Below are positions 17,646-26,146 of a stretch of DNA of 64,000 nt, one piece after another (position 1 is the stretch's first letter; each line of letters opens with the position of its first letter). Source of the DNA: Candidatus Poribacteria bacterium (lineage in GTDB: Bacteria; Poribacteria; WGA-4E; JAJDTR01); NCBI GenBank assembly GCA_028820655.1, contig JAPPIK010000021.1, forward strand, positions 218,113 to 282,112, written 5' to 3'. A program made the position numbers and the translations under genes. Under the pieces are notes generated by a model, which worked only from the letters and a program-made list of their open reading frames with translations, had not been told where the DNA came from and ran no database searches.

Positions 17646-18518
17646 ATGAGAAACATGACTGTAGTGATGGCTGTTAGCGTTTTGGTTTGTGGCGCTATTC
17701 TTAGCGGATGTGGAAAACTCAGTACCGAAGAGTTTGAAGGCTGGAGAAGCGAATACGTTGCGTCAAATGACAAAGCATTCGCCGACATGGATGGCAGGGC
17801 TTCAAAGTTGGAGAGCGGCCTCGACCAACAGAAGTCTGACTTGAGCCAATCCATTGAGGATGCGCGTGATGATGCCATAGCCGCATCTCAACTCGGTGAT
17901 GCCGACACCATCAAGAGATCCGAACAATTCGCGATGGGAGAGGATGCCAAGCTCCGTGATGAACTGATGGGGGCTGTGAATGCCGCGGGCGAAAGCGCTC
18001 AAAGTTTTGCAAAATCCGAGGACGATAAGCTGCGCAAAAGCATCAGCAGCCTTGAGAAACAGGCAAATTCAACCGCGCAAAGCGTGTCGGATCTGGAGAG
18101 CGATCTGATGGCGGCAAAGAAGGAACTGGCAGACGCGATGGCGGTCAAGGCTATGAGCGCGGCGACGGTCCAATTTGCCAGCGGAAAAACCGGCTTGAGT
18201 TCGGAAGCTAAGGCTATGCTCGACAAAGCGGTGGCTTCAATAAAGGCTCATCCGCATGCCGTGGTTGTCGTTTCCGGTCATGCCGACGGTACGCCGGTGC
18301 TGAGCGGAAAATATCGCAGTAACTGGGATCTGTCGCAGGCAAGAGCCAATTCCGTCGCCAACTATCTCAAGGAGAGTGGCGTAACGAACGAAATTAAAAC
18401 TCTCGCCCGTGGGCATACGATGCCGGCAGCTAACGTGAATACAAAAGATGGACGCGCCGCAAACCGGCGTGCTGAAGTGGTTGTTTATCCTCCCGGCACT
18501 ATGCCTGCCGGAATGTAG
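17646..18518 (+). CDS. OmpA-family peptidoglycan-binding lipoprotein with coiled-coil stalk
   Basis: A 290-residue outer-membrane lipoprotein. The signal peptide ends in the lipobox LSGC near residue 21. Residues 30-170 are highly charged and helical, with repeated Ala/Glu/Lys/Ser heptad-like segments, so a coiled-coil stalk is likely. The C-terminal 115 residues form an OmpA/MotB domain: VQFASGKTGLSSEAK, VVVSGHADGTP, LSQARANSVANYL and NRRAEVVVYPP. This domain binds meso-diaminopimelate in peptidoglycan. The protein would therefore tie the outer membrane to the cell wall across the periplasm. It has a strong AGGAGG, its own promoter region and a clear downstream terminator, so it is a single-gene transcript and probably abundant. 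Confidence 0.9.
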   Translation: MRNMTVVMAVSVLVCGAILSGCGKLSTEEFEGWRSEYVASNDKAFADMDGRASKLESGLDQQKSDLSQSIEDARDDAIAASQLGDADTIKRSEQFAMGEDAKLRDELMGAVNAAGESAQSFAKSEDDKLRKSISSLEKQANSTAQSVSDLESDLMAAKKELADAMAVKAMSAATVQFASGKTGLSSEAKAMLDKAVASIKAHPHAVVVVSGHADGTPVLSGKYRSNWDLSQARANSVANYLKESGVTNEIKTLARGHTMPAANVNTKDGRAANRRAEVVVYPPGTMPAGM

Positions 18519-18539
18519 AATCAGGTTGTATTGCCATGG

Positions 18540-18581
18540 GGGAAATCGGGATGTATGATGTGTCCCGATTTCCCTTTTTTT
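18540..18581 (+). terminator. Rho-independent terminator of the OmpA-like gene
   Basis: A 12-base-pair perfect stem (GGGAAATCGGGA with TCCCGATTTCCC, 11-base loop) is followed by seven T residues, starting 21 bases after the stop codon. Confidence 0.92.
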
Positions 18582-18994
18582 GTCTGCACTCTTGAGCGAC
18601 CAGATGAACTTTCCATCGCTTGGTCAAGTGGGAGCGATCAGGTCCTTGGGATTCCGTGCTGTCTCAGACAATAGCGGCATTTGGTTTTGATGGGTGTTTT
18701 AATGTTTTAAATCGATTGTCTCATTTTGGCTCCAAACGAGGATTCGTGTTGTAGATATGATACTGTGGTGAGTCTAAGATGCGTATGTTCACCATGTAAT
18801 TATGGATGGGAACTTTTCATCATGTTCGGCGTATAATCTGCAGGTGCGCATGGGATTCGTGTTGTTTCACGTTCAATGCGAATTAGAGGCCAAACCAAGG
18901 ATTTTGAAGAGAGGATTCTTTGGCACGTAAATTGCCCGGTACTGTACCAAAAGATCTTTGGTCACGAAATCACTCAAGTTGCAAGGAGGGCAGA
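18582..18994. other. Spacer with 13-bp direct repeat
   Basis: No gene is visible. The 13-mer GGATTCGTGTTGT occurs at 18740-18752 and again at 18853-18865, 113 bases apart. A degenerate third copy lies near 18648. The second copy lies about 140 bases before the start of the next gene and might be an operator; nothing else supports this. Confidence 0.4.
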
Positions 18995-19726
18995 ATGAAA
19001 AGACCGAAATCTCATTTCAGCATATTTTGCACCGTTTCCATGATCGTCGGATTAGCTGCGTCTGGTCGCGCGGACATTGACAACCTGAAATTTGAACTCT
19101 TTGGTGTCGTCAATAGCGATGATGAACGACAGATTAGACGGCGGTTGGAGCCCTGGGCGGAACCCGACGGCGTGACTTTCCACACACCGGTGGACAAAAA
19201 TGGGCGGGAGCGTCTATTTAGCACCTTGATCAAGGTTAGACCGAGAACGGACGACAAATTCTCGGAATCGCATACCCTCGACACTTACCAAATACTTCAG
19301 CAACTGAAAGACCAGCGTTATCGAGGGCGACCGGCGGGGAGCCAACCGTGGATCGTCAAGACCGAAGCAAAAATAAAAGGGGAACTTTTTGCGCATCCCG
19401 GTTGGGCGCGTAGCTACATACGCAATGTTCCGTTTTGGAGACATTGGCGAGCTCAAACCTCGGTAATCAACCACGCCATGTTAGCGGGAACATGGGAACA
19501 GAAGGTGGTGTTTAGTGATAGCGATCTGTTTGACCGGCTGCGGCACGATGCTTCCAAGACCGATGAAGAGATTGAGGTGGAGGGGGTCGTCGCTGGCTTT
19601 GATGGTCCGTATCCGGTAGTGTCGATCCGAAGTTATCGGCTTGAACAAGAGTCTAAAGCACAACAGAACGAATCAACTCAAGAATCTTCGGAAAGTGGAT
19701 CACGTAAAGATTCAATGGATGAATAA
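18995..19726 (+). CDS. Predicted periplasmic/secreted protein, unknown function
   Basis: A 243-residue protein with a signal peptide (basic MKRPKSHF, hydrophobic core to about residue 23, cleavage near ASGRA-D). I do not recognise the mature domain. It contains a possible small alpha-beta unit at its N-terminus (NLKFELFGVVNSDDERQIRRRL), reminiscent of heavy-metal-associated folds but without a CxxC pair. A basic/aromatic middle (YIRNVPFWRHWRAQT) and a polar Ser/Glu/Gln-rich C-terminal tail follow. The ATG at 18995 is preceded by AAGGAGGG, so the start is secure. The gene is flanked by terminators and is probably transcribed alone. Confidence 0.7.
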   Translation: MKRPKSHFSIFCTVSMIVGLAASGRADIDNLKFELFGVVNSDDERQIRRRLEPWAEPDGVTFHTPVDKNGRERLFSTLIKVRPRTDDKFSESHTLDTYQILQQLKDQRYRGRPAGSQPWIVKTEAKIKGELFAHPGWARSYIRNVPFWRHWRAQTSVINHAMLAGTWEQKVVFSDSDLFDRLRHDASKTDEEIEVEGVVAGFDGPYPVVSIRSYRLEQESKAQQNESTQESSESGSRKDSMDE

Positions 19727-19994
19727 ACCGGCGATGAGGGTAATCATCAAAGATCCACTATTTTCCAAATCTAGGCTGACAAATTATACAACTTAAAATT
19801 TCTGACACGCAAATTCAGCGGATCAATGTGGGTTTGGAAGTCGTATAAACCGAATTCGCCTTGAGATGCCGCCCACCTTCATGTTGATCGCGGTTTTGGT
19901 CTGAGGCTCAGGAAGCCTTGAACCCGATGACGTTCATACCAGCGTATTGACGTAAAGGTCAAATCTTTCGGACTGAAATATAGTGACTCAACGC

Positions 19995-20036
19995 AAAACG
20001 AGCCCCAATAAACAGATTGGGGCTCGTTTTTTTTTT
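19995..20036. terminator. Bidirectional-capable terminator between convergent genes
   Basis: The stem ACGAGCCCCAAT/ATTGGGGCTCGT with a six-base loop is flanked by AAAA on the left and ten T residues on the right. It is strong for the plus strand gene and weaker for the peroxiredoxin gene on the minus strand. Confidence 0.88.
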
Positions 20037-20059
20037 GCTGTTGAATTTCGATACTTGAT

Positions 20060-20530
20060 CTAGTTTAGCCGATCTAGTTCGTTCAGGACCGCCGCGACGG
20101 CCAGCGTGTTATCCGGAGGAGCATCTTCAACATGCTTGAACGCCACTTTCCCATTTTGGTCAATGACAATCACGCCGCGGTTCGTGATTCCTACCTCCTC
20201 GAGCGCCATTCCAAATTTTTTCGATACTTCAAGATTCATATCTGCCAATAGCGGAAAGTCCACACCCCCTAGGTGCTCGCACCAAGCCTTGTGAGCGAAT
20301 GCCGAATCGCGGTTTATGGCAACAATCTCGGCGTTCTTTGCTCGAATTTCGTCAACCTTTTCGTTGAAATCGGGAATCTGAACCGAGCACACCGGCGAGA
20401 AATCCAGTGGATAGAAAACAACGACCAAATTCTTCCCTTCAAAGTCCTTCAATGACACCTCGGTATCCTCTTGACCGAGGGATCCCTCGAGCGTAAAATC
20501 TGGAGCTTCACTTCCGACTTCCAATGCCAT
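20060..20530 (-). CDS. Peroxiredoxin (AhpC/TSA, BCP/AhpE-like)
   Basis: A 156-residue thiol peroxidase that reduces hydrogen peroxide and organic peroxides. The sequence has EAPDFTLEG near the start, VVVFYPLDFSPVCSVQ with the peroxidatic Cys near residue 46, and GITNRGVIVIDQNGK. A second Cys occurs in HKAWCEHLG and may be the resolving residue, as in atypical two-Cys enzymes. The position after the peroxidatic Cys reads VC-S rather than the common VC-T. ATG 20530 is chosen because AGGAGG precedes it; the longer frame to 20638 overlaps the promoter. The gene has its own minus-strand promoter (20610-20638). Confidence 0.9.
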   Translation of the reverse strand: MALEVGSEAPDFTLEGSLGQEDTEVSLKDFEGKNLVVVFYPLDFSPVCSVQIPDFNEKVDEIRAKNAEIVAINRDSAFAHKAWCEHLGGVDFPLLADMNLEVSKKFGMALEEVGITNRGVIVIDQNGKVAFKHVEDAPPDNTLAVAAVLNELDRLN

Positions 20531-20609
20531 TTGCTTCAGCCTCCTAGAAATGTGGTACGGGAATTGTGGATATATATTACGCCTTGAAATCTGTTCTGCT
20601 TCGGTTAAA

Positions 20610-20638
20610 ATTCTATCATAAGGCAAAACAGGTGTCAA
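20610..20638 (-). promoter_or_regulatory. Sigma-70 promoter for the peroxiredoxin gene
   Basis: On the minus strand, TTGACA, 17 bases and TAGAAT are present. The predicted leader before the peroxiredoxin ATG is about 70 bases. Confidence 0.65.
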
Positions 20639-20743
20639 CGGAATCTATTGCTTGTTCTTCCGGCGGTCGAAAAAGGCGAACGGTTGACAATGCGTCGCCA
20701 CAGAGGTTCTTCTCTTGGTTGTGGCGACGCTGGTAACGCACTC

Positions 20744-20772
20744 TTGACACAACTCATCTTCTGTGTTAGAAT
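20744..20772 (+). promoter_or_regulatory. Sigma-70 promoter directed to the ThDP-enzyme gene
   Basis: TTGACA, 17 bases and TAGAAT. It diverges from the peroxiredoxin promoter about 105 bases away. The leader to the next start (21020) would be about 240 bases. Confidence 0.6.
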
Positions 20773-21019
20773 GGGGCGGCATGTCGGAATTAGATTTTGA
20801 GCTATAACTTTATCTGCAATTGTTGCCAAAAACTTCGTCACGATTTTGGTTGAGAGCGAGTTGGCGAATATGATTGTGAGGACTTGATGCGCTCCGCATT
20901 TACCGTCTGAACAGCAACCGGAAGTCTAGGTTGAACATCGGTTCTTAGGTCCGAACCCCTTGGTCTTGTGGAGTGGTTGGAGCGGCGCGTATCATGACAT
21001 CACGAATTGGGAGATTTTA

Positions 21020-22642
21020 ATGCAAGCACACGATGCAGTTGCGAAAATACTGAAGCTTGAAGGAGTCGAATATCTGTTCTGTTTTCCTGCGAACGACCTA
21101 ATTGAGGCATGTGCAAAGGTTGACATCCGACCGATCATGACTCGAACCGAGCGAACATTGATCAACATGGCGCACGGCTATAGCCTAGTTTCCAACGGCA
21201 ACCGCCTTGGCGTTGGTTGTGTGCAGGGCGGCCCGGGAAGCGAGAACGCTTTCGCCGGGGTCGCGCACGCCTTTGCGGATTCTGCGCCTGTTCTCATGCT
21301 GCCGGGCGGCATTTCCCAATCGGAACGGAGTATTCCCACGGGGTTTGAGTCGGTCAGACACTATGAAGGAGTTACAAAATGGGTGGCCGAAGTCAACATG
21401 GCGGGCCGCATACCAAGTATGATGCATAGGGCATTTCACCTGCTTCGATCCGGCCAACCGGGGCCAGTGATGCTTGAGATTCCGAGCAATGTCATGGGCG
21501 CGGATGTAGACGACGACTTTGAGTATAAACCGCCGAAATCGGCTAAACCCGCGGCAAATCCCAACGACATTTCGGCCGCGGTTGAAGCACTGCTCGCCGC
21601 CGAGAATCCTCTGCTCCACGTGGGACAAGGCGTGCTTTATGCGGAAGCAACCGATGAACTCATCGAGTTTGCCGAACTGCTTCAACTCCCTGTCATGACA
21701 ACAATGGCCGGCAAGAGCGCATTTCCCGAGAATCATCCCCTGTCCATCGGATCAAGCGGCTACAAAGGCGTAAAAAGGGTAGCGCCGTTCCTCGACAAAT
21801 CTGATCTCGTGTTCGGGCTCGGATCCGGGTTCTCTACACAGGTAATGTCAACAAACATTCCGCCCGGTAAAGTTCTGATACAGAACTCTATAAGTGAGAT
21901 TGACATCAGCAAAGAATACTTCATTGACTATCCGATCTTAGGCGACGCGAAACTGGTGTTACGCCAGCTTATTGAGGAAGTCAAGCGGCAAGGCGGAGGA
22001 GGAAAAGACGATCCGGATCTCGTCCACGAAATCAAGATTGTCAAGGATGAATGGTTGGAGGAGTGGATGCCAAAACTCACCTCGAACGAAGTTCCAATTA
22101 ATCCCTATCGGGTGATTTGGGATGTGATGAACACTGTTGACCGAACGAAGACAATGGTTACGCACGACTCGGGAAATCCACGCGATCAGATGATGCCGTT
22201 TTACCAATCACTCATTCCTCACGGCTACATCGGTTGGGGGAAGTCGACGCAATTGGGCTTTGGCTTGGGCTTAATTATGGGAGCGAAACTTGCCGCACCA
22301 CACAATTTGGCTGTCAACATTATGGGCGATGCGGCGTTTGGTATGGCGGGAATGGATTTTGAGACTGCTGCACGGGAGCGAATCCCGATTCTTACCGTTA
22401 TGCTCAATAACTCCGCGCTGGGCAATTACAAATCCTACATGCCGGTTTCTACAGAACGATACAGCACGCCATTCCTTACCGGAGATTACGCGAAGGTCGC
22501 CGAAGGGTTGGGCGGCTACAGCGAGCGGGTCGAAGACCCGGCAGACATTGTCCCTGCAATCAATCGGGCGCTGAAAGAGATGGAAGACGAAAAGCCTGCA
22601 TTGCTTGAGATTATCACGCGGGAGGAGGGAGAATTCTCCTAA
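21020..22642 (+). CDS. Thiamine-diphosphate-dependent enzyme (acetolactate synthase-like family)
   Basis: A 540-residue member of the large ThDP decarboxylase/carboligase family. The N-terminal pyrimidine-binding domain has the conserved Glu in TRTERTLINMAHGYS and the GCVQGGPGSENAF loop. A central Rossmann-like domain runs from about 195 to 330. The C-terminal pyrophosphate domain carries the cofactor motif GDAAFGMAGMDFETA ending in LNNSALGNY, where the family GDG is GDA. The family includes acetolactate synthase, oxalyl-CoA decarboxylase, sulfoacetaldehyde acetyltransferase and benzaldehyde lyase; no IlvN partner is nearby, so valine synthesis is unlikely and the substrate is open. ATG 21020 follows GGGAG; the upstream frame to 20960 is unconserved. 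Confidence 0.85.
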   Translation: MQAHDAVAKILKLEGVEYLFCFPANDLIEACAKVDIRPIMTRTERTLINMAHGYSLVSNGNRLGVGCVQGGPGSENAFAGVAHAFADSAPVLMLPGGISQSERSIPTGFESVRHYEGVTKWVAEVNMAGRIPSMMHRAFHLLRSGQPGPVMLEIPSNVMGADVDDDFEYKPPKSAKPAANPNDISAAVEALLAAENPLLHVGQGVLYAEATDELIEFAELLQLPVMTTMAGKSAFPENHPLSIGSSGYKGVKRVAPFLDKSDLVFGLGSGFSTQVMSTNIPPGKVLIQNSISEIDISKEYFIDYPILGDAKLVLRQLIEEVKRQGGGGKDDPDLVHEIKIVKDEWLEEWMPKLTSNEVPINPYRVIWDVMNTVDRTKTMVTHDSGNPRDQMMPFYQSLIPHGYIGWGKSTQLGFGLGLIMGAKLAAPHNLAVNIMGDAAFGMAGMDFETAARERIPILTVMLNNSALGNYKSYMPVSTERYSTPFLTGDYAKVAEGLGGYSERVEDPADIVPAINRALKEMEDEKPALLEIITREEGEFS

Positions 22643-22876
22643 AGAGTCTGACCAAAATCATATCGCGCGCAACTTTCTGGTAATGATGGCGGTGTAATGA
22701 TTGCGCCAACCATCATTACCATCTTGTCCTGTCCCTGCATGAAACTTTGTCAATCAGCCTATCGATGATTAGCCACCCCGCTCGAAACAATCAGACACAT
22801 CAATCCGATAGTTTTGCACAGAAACCCTATCCAATTTCCTGACCTTTGGGATTAGAGCAAGAATGGGAGATTAACT

Positions 22877-23356
22877 GTGAAATGGCTGACGGCGCTTTTC
22901 CTTGTCGGAATAAGTTGTTTTCACGGAGCGTGCGCTCAGCGCGCCTCCCTAAATCCCCCTGATTCAGCAATCGCGCATTTCAATTGGGGAATAGACTACG
23001 CCAATCGGGGAGAGCTGGATCAAGCGATTACAGAGTTCAAATTAGCTATCAAACGAGATGTGAGGTGGGCAAAACCTTACTACAATTTGGGTGTAGCGTA
23101 CAGTAAGAAAGAGAAATGGAATCATGCGCTTGTAGCCTGGAAGAAGACCGTCTACATCGACCCCAACTACGCCAATGCGCATTACAACCTTGCTCGTGCA
23201 TACGCACGCGGAAATCAGCGTGACCTCTCATTAACGCACCTCCGACAAGCCGTCTCGCTCGATAAGAAATTTTTTGAAGCAGCACAATCCGATCAGAATT
23301 TTGACACAATTCGGAAGAGTGAAGAATTTCAAGAATTCATGCGTTCCAATCGCTGA
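22877..23356 (+). CDS. TPR-repeat lipoprotein or periplasmic protein
   Basis: A 159-residue exported protein. The signal segment ends around GACAQ, where GAC may serve as a lipobox. It is followed by about three tetratricopeptide repeats, visible as HFNWGIDYANRGELDQA, PYYNLGVAYSKKEKWNHA and AHYNLARAYARGNQRDLS. The last helix is degenerate (FDTIRKSEEFQEFM). TPR domains mediate protein-protein contacts. It starts at GTG 22877 with a GGGAGA upstream. It lies 40 bases before a large secreted repeat protein and could act as its partner or as part of an envelope complex; this is inference from spacing. Confidence 0.8.
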   Translation: MKWLTALFLVGISCFHGACAQRASLNPPDSAIAHFNWGIDYANRGELDQAITEFKLAIKRDVRWAKPYYNLGVAYSKKEKWNHALVAWKKTVYIDPNYANAHYNLARAYARGNQRDLSLTHLRQAVSLDKKFFEAAQSDQNFDTIRKSEEFQEFMRSNR

Positions 23357-23396
23357 AACAGAATTTTGATGCCTATTGTCTCGGAAAAATGATCAG

Positions 23397-26114
23397 ATGA
23401 AACCGGATCAGTCAACGAAAATTCTCGTTCTACTCCTGGGGATCATCCTAACACTGCATGTTCACGTTTTGAGTGTTGGATCACAAACGGAGTCTGCCGA
23501 TAATCGGCGCAAACGGCTGATTGAAGATTTCGCACACCGTGCGTCCGCAACGCTCAAAGGACAGGTTATCTGGAAAAACATGGACCTTTCCCAGACAACC
23601 GTACAGGTGTACAGGGACAAAACATTGACCGAATTATACACGGGGGTTACCAAAATCGAGGGTGGACGCTTTTCATTGAATGTTGAGCCCGGCAACTACT
23701 ATGTTGTCGCTTTCGTTGACGTGAATCGGTCAGGAAAATTCGATGACGGCGACGGTATGGGCATCTTGGGCATCGCGGACTGGCGCAATACCGGTCAGCA
23801 AAAACAGTTGGTAAGGGTTGGCCCAAGTCAGACAATCTCTGGACTAATGATTCATGTGACGGCACGGAATCAAATGGGAAAGATTGTTAGTACGCAACAA
23901 TATCGACCCGATCCAATTAAACAATTCAAGTCGGAACTTGAGCAAACCTCTTCCGGCGTGAACGGAAGTGTAAGCTACGCCACTCCTGCCTCTGTAGCAA
24001 AAACTTCGGTACGTGCTTATACAGATCTTTCTTGGAAATACCTTGCTGCCAAGACCGGGATAGATGGGGATGGAAATTTTACACTTCATTTGAAGCCTGG
24101 AAAATATTACCTAATGGTAATCATAGATTGGAACGACTCAAATCTAATCGATCATGGCGATTGGTTCGGGATACTCGGAATTGACGATTTAAAAAGTCGC
24201 AAGGCTTTCCCCGAGCCAATTCTGGTCAATGCAAATAAATTTTCAAACGAGATTCGGATTCAGATTTCAGGCAAGCAACTTGAAAGTGGTCGAGTTGTCC
24301 CGCTCGTCGATGCTGATTCCGCGTCGCCTCCTGTGGAATATGAAAGCGTGGAAGTCTCGGGAACAATTACATGGCCCGGACACAATTTTGATGGATGCGT
24401 TTTACAAATTTATATCGACCCTACTTTGACAAAACCTGTTCAGCAAGTAGAGGTAGAGGGAAACGGAATCTTCAATTTTCAATTGCCTGCGGGACATTAC
24501 TATTTGATAGCTAGTGTGGATGCGGACGGGGACGGCCAATACGGTTCCGGTGACGGAGTCGGCGGTTACGGTACCCTCGACATGACCACCAGACCTCCCA
24601 GGGCCCTCACGCTTGCAAGTGGAGAAATGGCCAATATCGAAATTGTGGTGAGTGCGCAATACGATCCCGAGGGTCAACTTCAACCAACGGAATCGAAATT
24701 TAGAATTGTGCAATCAAGCGAAGCCGAAACAGGCATGACAGGGCGCATTCTGTGGGATGGGAAGAACTTTCGAGGGGCAATATTGTCACTATCCAACACG
24801 CCGACATTTGACTCTGTGATTCCGATAGCGCTCGATCTGGAAGATGACGGTCGGTACAAAGTCGCGGTTCCTCCTGGCGACTATTACGTTACCGCAGCCG
24901 TTGATGCTAATGCGGATAGGAAAACGGGTCTCAAGGATGGAGTTGGCGTCTACGGCACTCGTCAACCTGTGCGTGGCAACCCCCAATTGGTTTCAGTGTT
25001 TGATGGTCATGTCACGCCCCACATTGACATTGAGATATTTGCGATGTACATCGATTCGGAAGGTAACATCGCCGAATTTGAGGATGGCCATAGGTCCGAA
25101 ATAAAATACCAACACGGGCAGCCGGAAGATATATTTCAATTCACGCGATTTGGACGCGAGATTGAGGAGTGGTGGTATTGGACGCGAGGACACGGCTTCA
25201 CATTCTCCCTGACGCCTTCCGGTTGGAGGCTGCAGGACCAACAAGAGTTTGAACCGAAGGTGAACGCGGGGCAATTTGCACAGTCGGAGACGGCACAAGA
25301 GCAATCTGAAAACACTGGCTTGGTGGAGTCAACCTCACTTAATGTGGCATTCTATTATAGCTACGATGGAATCATCTGGGAATATCGACCGATGCATGGA
25401 TTACATCCGGTGGGCGCGGGTAGTTACCCAACAGTTGCCCGGAATGGTCGACTCGTCTATCTTGATGCTGAAGGTAATGTGCACGGGCGAGATCTCGGTT
25501 CTCACGACTCAAAATTGATCATGGGCCGCCAAGAACTGGCAAGAGAAGTAGTGATTTCTCCGTCAGGCGAGTACATTGGATTCACACAGCAGCAAATTGA
25601 TCGGCAGCGCATCATGATTCGGCATCTACCGTCTAATAGCGAATTCCTACTCCCTTCTACGGCACGCGAAATGGGGACGCCGAGATGGAGCCGCAACGAG
25701 GAGATCTTGGCTTATAGTACACGTGGGAGTATTGAAAACGCGGGCGATCCGACGAATCGAAATATCTACGCGTATGATAGAATCACCGAGCGAATCGAAC
25801 CGGTTGTAATTGGTGATGGGGACGATGCAAACCCTGCATGGTCGCCAACCGATCCAAATATCATAGCTTTCTCGCGCGCCGAGGGAGGACATCGTCAGAT
25901 TTGGCTCATAAAGTTCAATCGAGAAGTCGATCCATCTGAAAACCAACTTACCCGGTACGGGGGAGACAACCCGGTTTGGTTGCCGGATGGTTCGGCGATC
26001 CTTTATGAAAACAACGGTCAGCTATGGTTGATTTCGCGTGATGGAAGCGACGACCGCCCCATCGTCCATAGAGGCCAAGTATTGTATGGTAATGAGCCGT
26101 ACGTTGTTCCCTGA
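23397..26114 (+). CDS. Large secreted protein: four calcium-loop beta-sandwich repeats plus C-terminal beta-propeller
   Basis: About 905 residues with an N-terminal signal peptide. Four repeats of roughly 130 residues start near nucleotides 23548, 23958, 24355 and 24736. Each begins G-x-I/V-x-W-like, carries a PGxYYV strand, then a loop rich in Asp/Asn/Gly (for example DADGDGQYGSGDG) before a GILG/GGYG turn. The loops resemble EF-hand-like calcium sites and the core resembles carboxypeptidase-regulatory/prealbumin-type sandwiches. The region from about 25380 to the end has PD40/WD40-like blades (AWSPTDPNIIAFS, PVWLPDGSAILYENNG), like the TolB propeller. ATG 23397 is preferred over a TTG seven codons upstream. 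The gene follows the TPR protein by 40 bases and precedes another secreted protein by 32, suggesting an operon. Confidence 0.8.
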   Translation: MKPDQSTKILVLLLGIILTLHVHVLSVGSQTESADNRRKRLIEDFAHRASATLKGQVIWKNMDLSQTTVQVYRDKTLTELYTGVTKIEGGRFSLNVEPGNYYVVAFVDVNRSGKFDDGDGMGILGIADWRNTGQQKQLVRVGPSQTISGLMIHVTARNQMGKIVSTQQYRPDPIKQFKSELEQTSSGVNGSVSYATPASVAKTSVRAYTDLSWKYLAAKTGIDGDGNFTLHLKPGKYYLMVIIDWNDSNLIDHGDWFGILGIDDLKSRKAFPEPILVNANKFSNEIRIQISGKQLESGRVVPLVDADSASPPVEYESVEVSGTITWPGHNFDGCVLQIYIDPTLTKPVQQVEVEGNGIFNFQLPAGHYYLIASVDADGDGQYGSGDGVGGYGTLDMTTRPPRALTLASGEMANIEIVVSAQYDPEGQLQPTESKFRIVQSSEAETGMTGRILWDGKNFRGAILSLSNTPTFDSVIPIALDLEDDGRYKVAVPPGDYYVTAAVDANADRKTGLKDGVGVYGTRQPVRGNPQLVSVFDGHVTPHIDIEIFAMYIDSEGNIAEFEDGHRSEIKYQHGQPEDIFQFTRFGREIEEWWYWTRGHGFTFSLTPSGWRLQDQQEFEPKVNAGQFAQSETAQEQSENTGLVESTSLNVAFYYSYDGIIWEYRPMHGLHPVGAGSYPTVARNGRLVYLDAEGNVHGRDLGSHDSKLIMGRQELAREVVISPSGEYIGFTQQQIDRQRIMIRHLPSNSEFLLPSTAREMGTPRWSRNEEILAYSTRGSIENAGDPTNRNIYAYDRITERIEPVVIGDGDDANPAWSPTDPNIIAFSRAEGGHRQIWLIKFNREVDPSENQLTRYGGDNPVWLPDGSAILYENNGQLWLISRDGSDDRPIVHRGQVLYGNEPYVVP

Positions 26115-26146
26115 AGTCACGGCAACATCGGGAGCGAAGACAGAAA

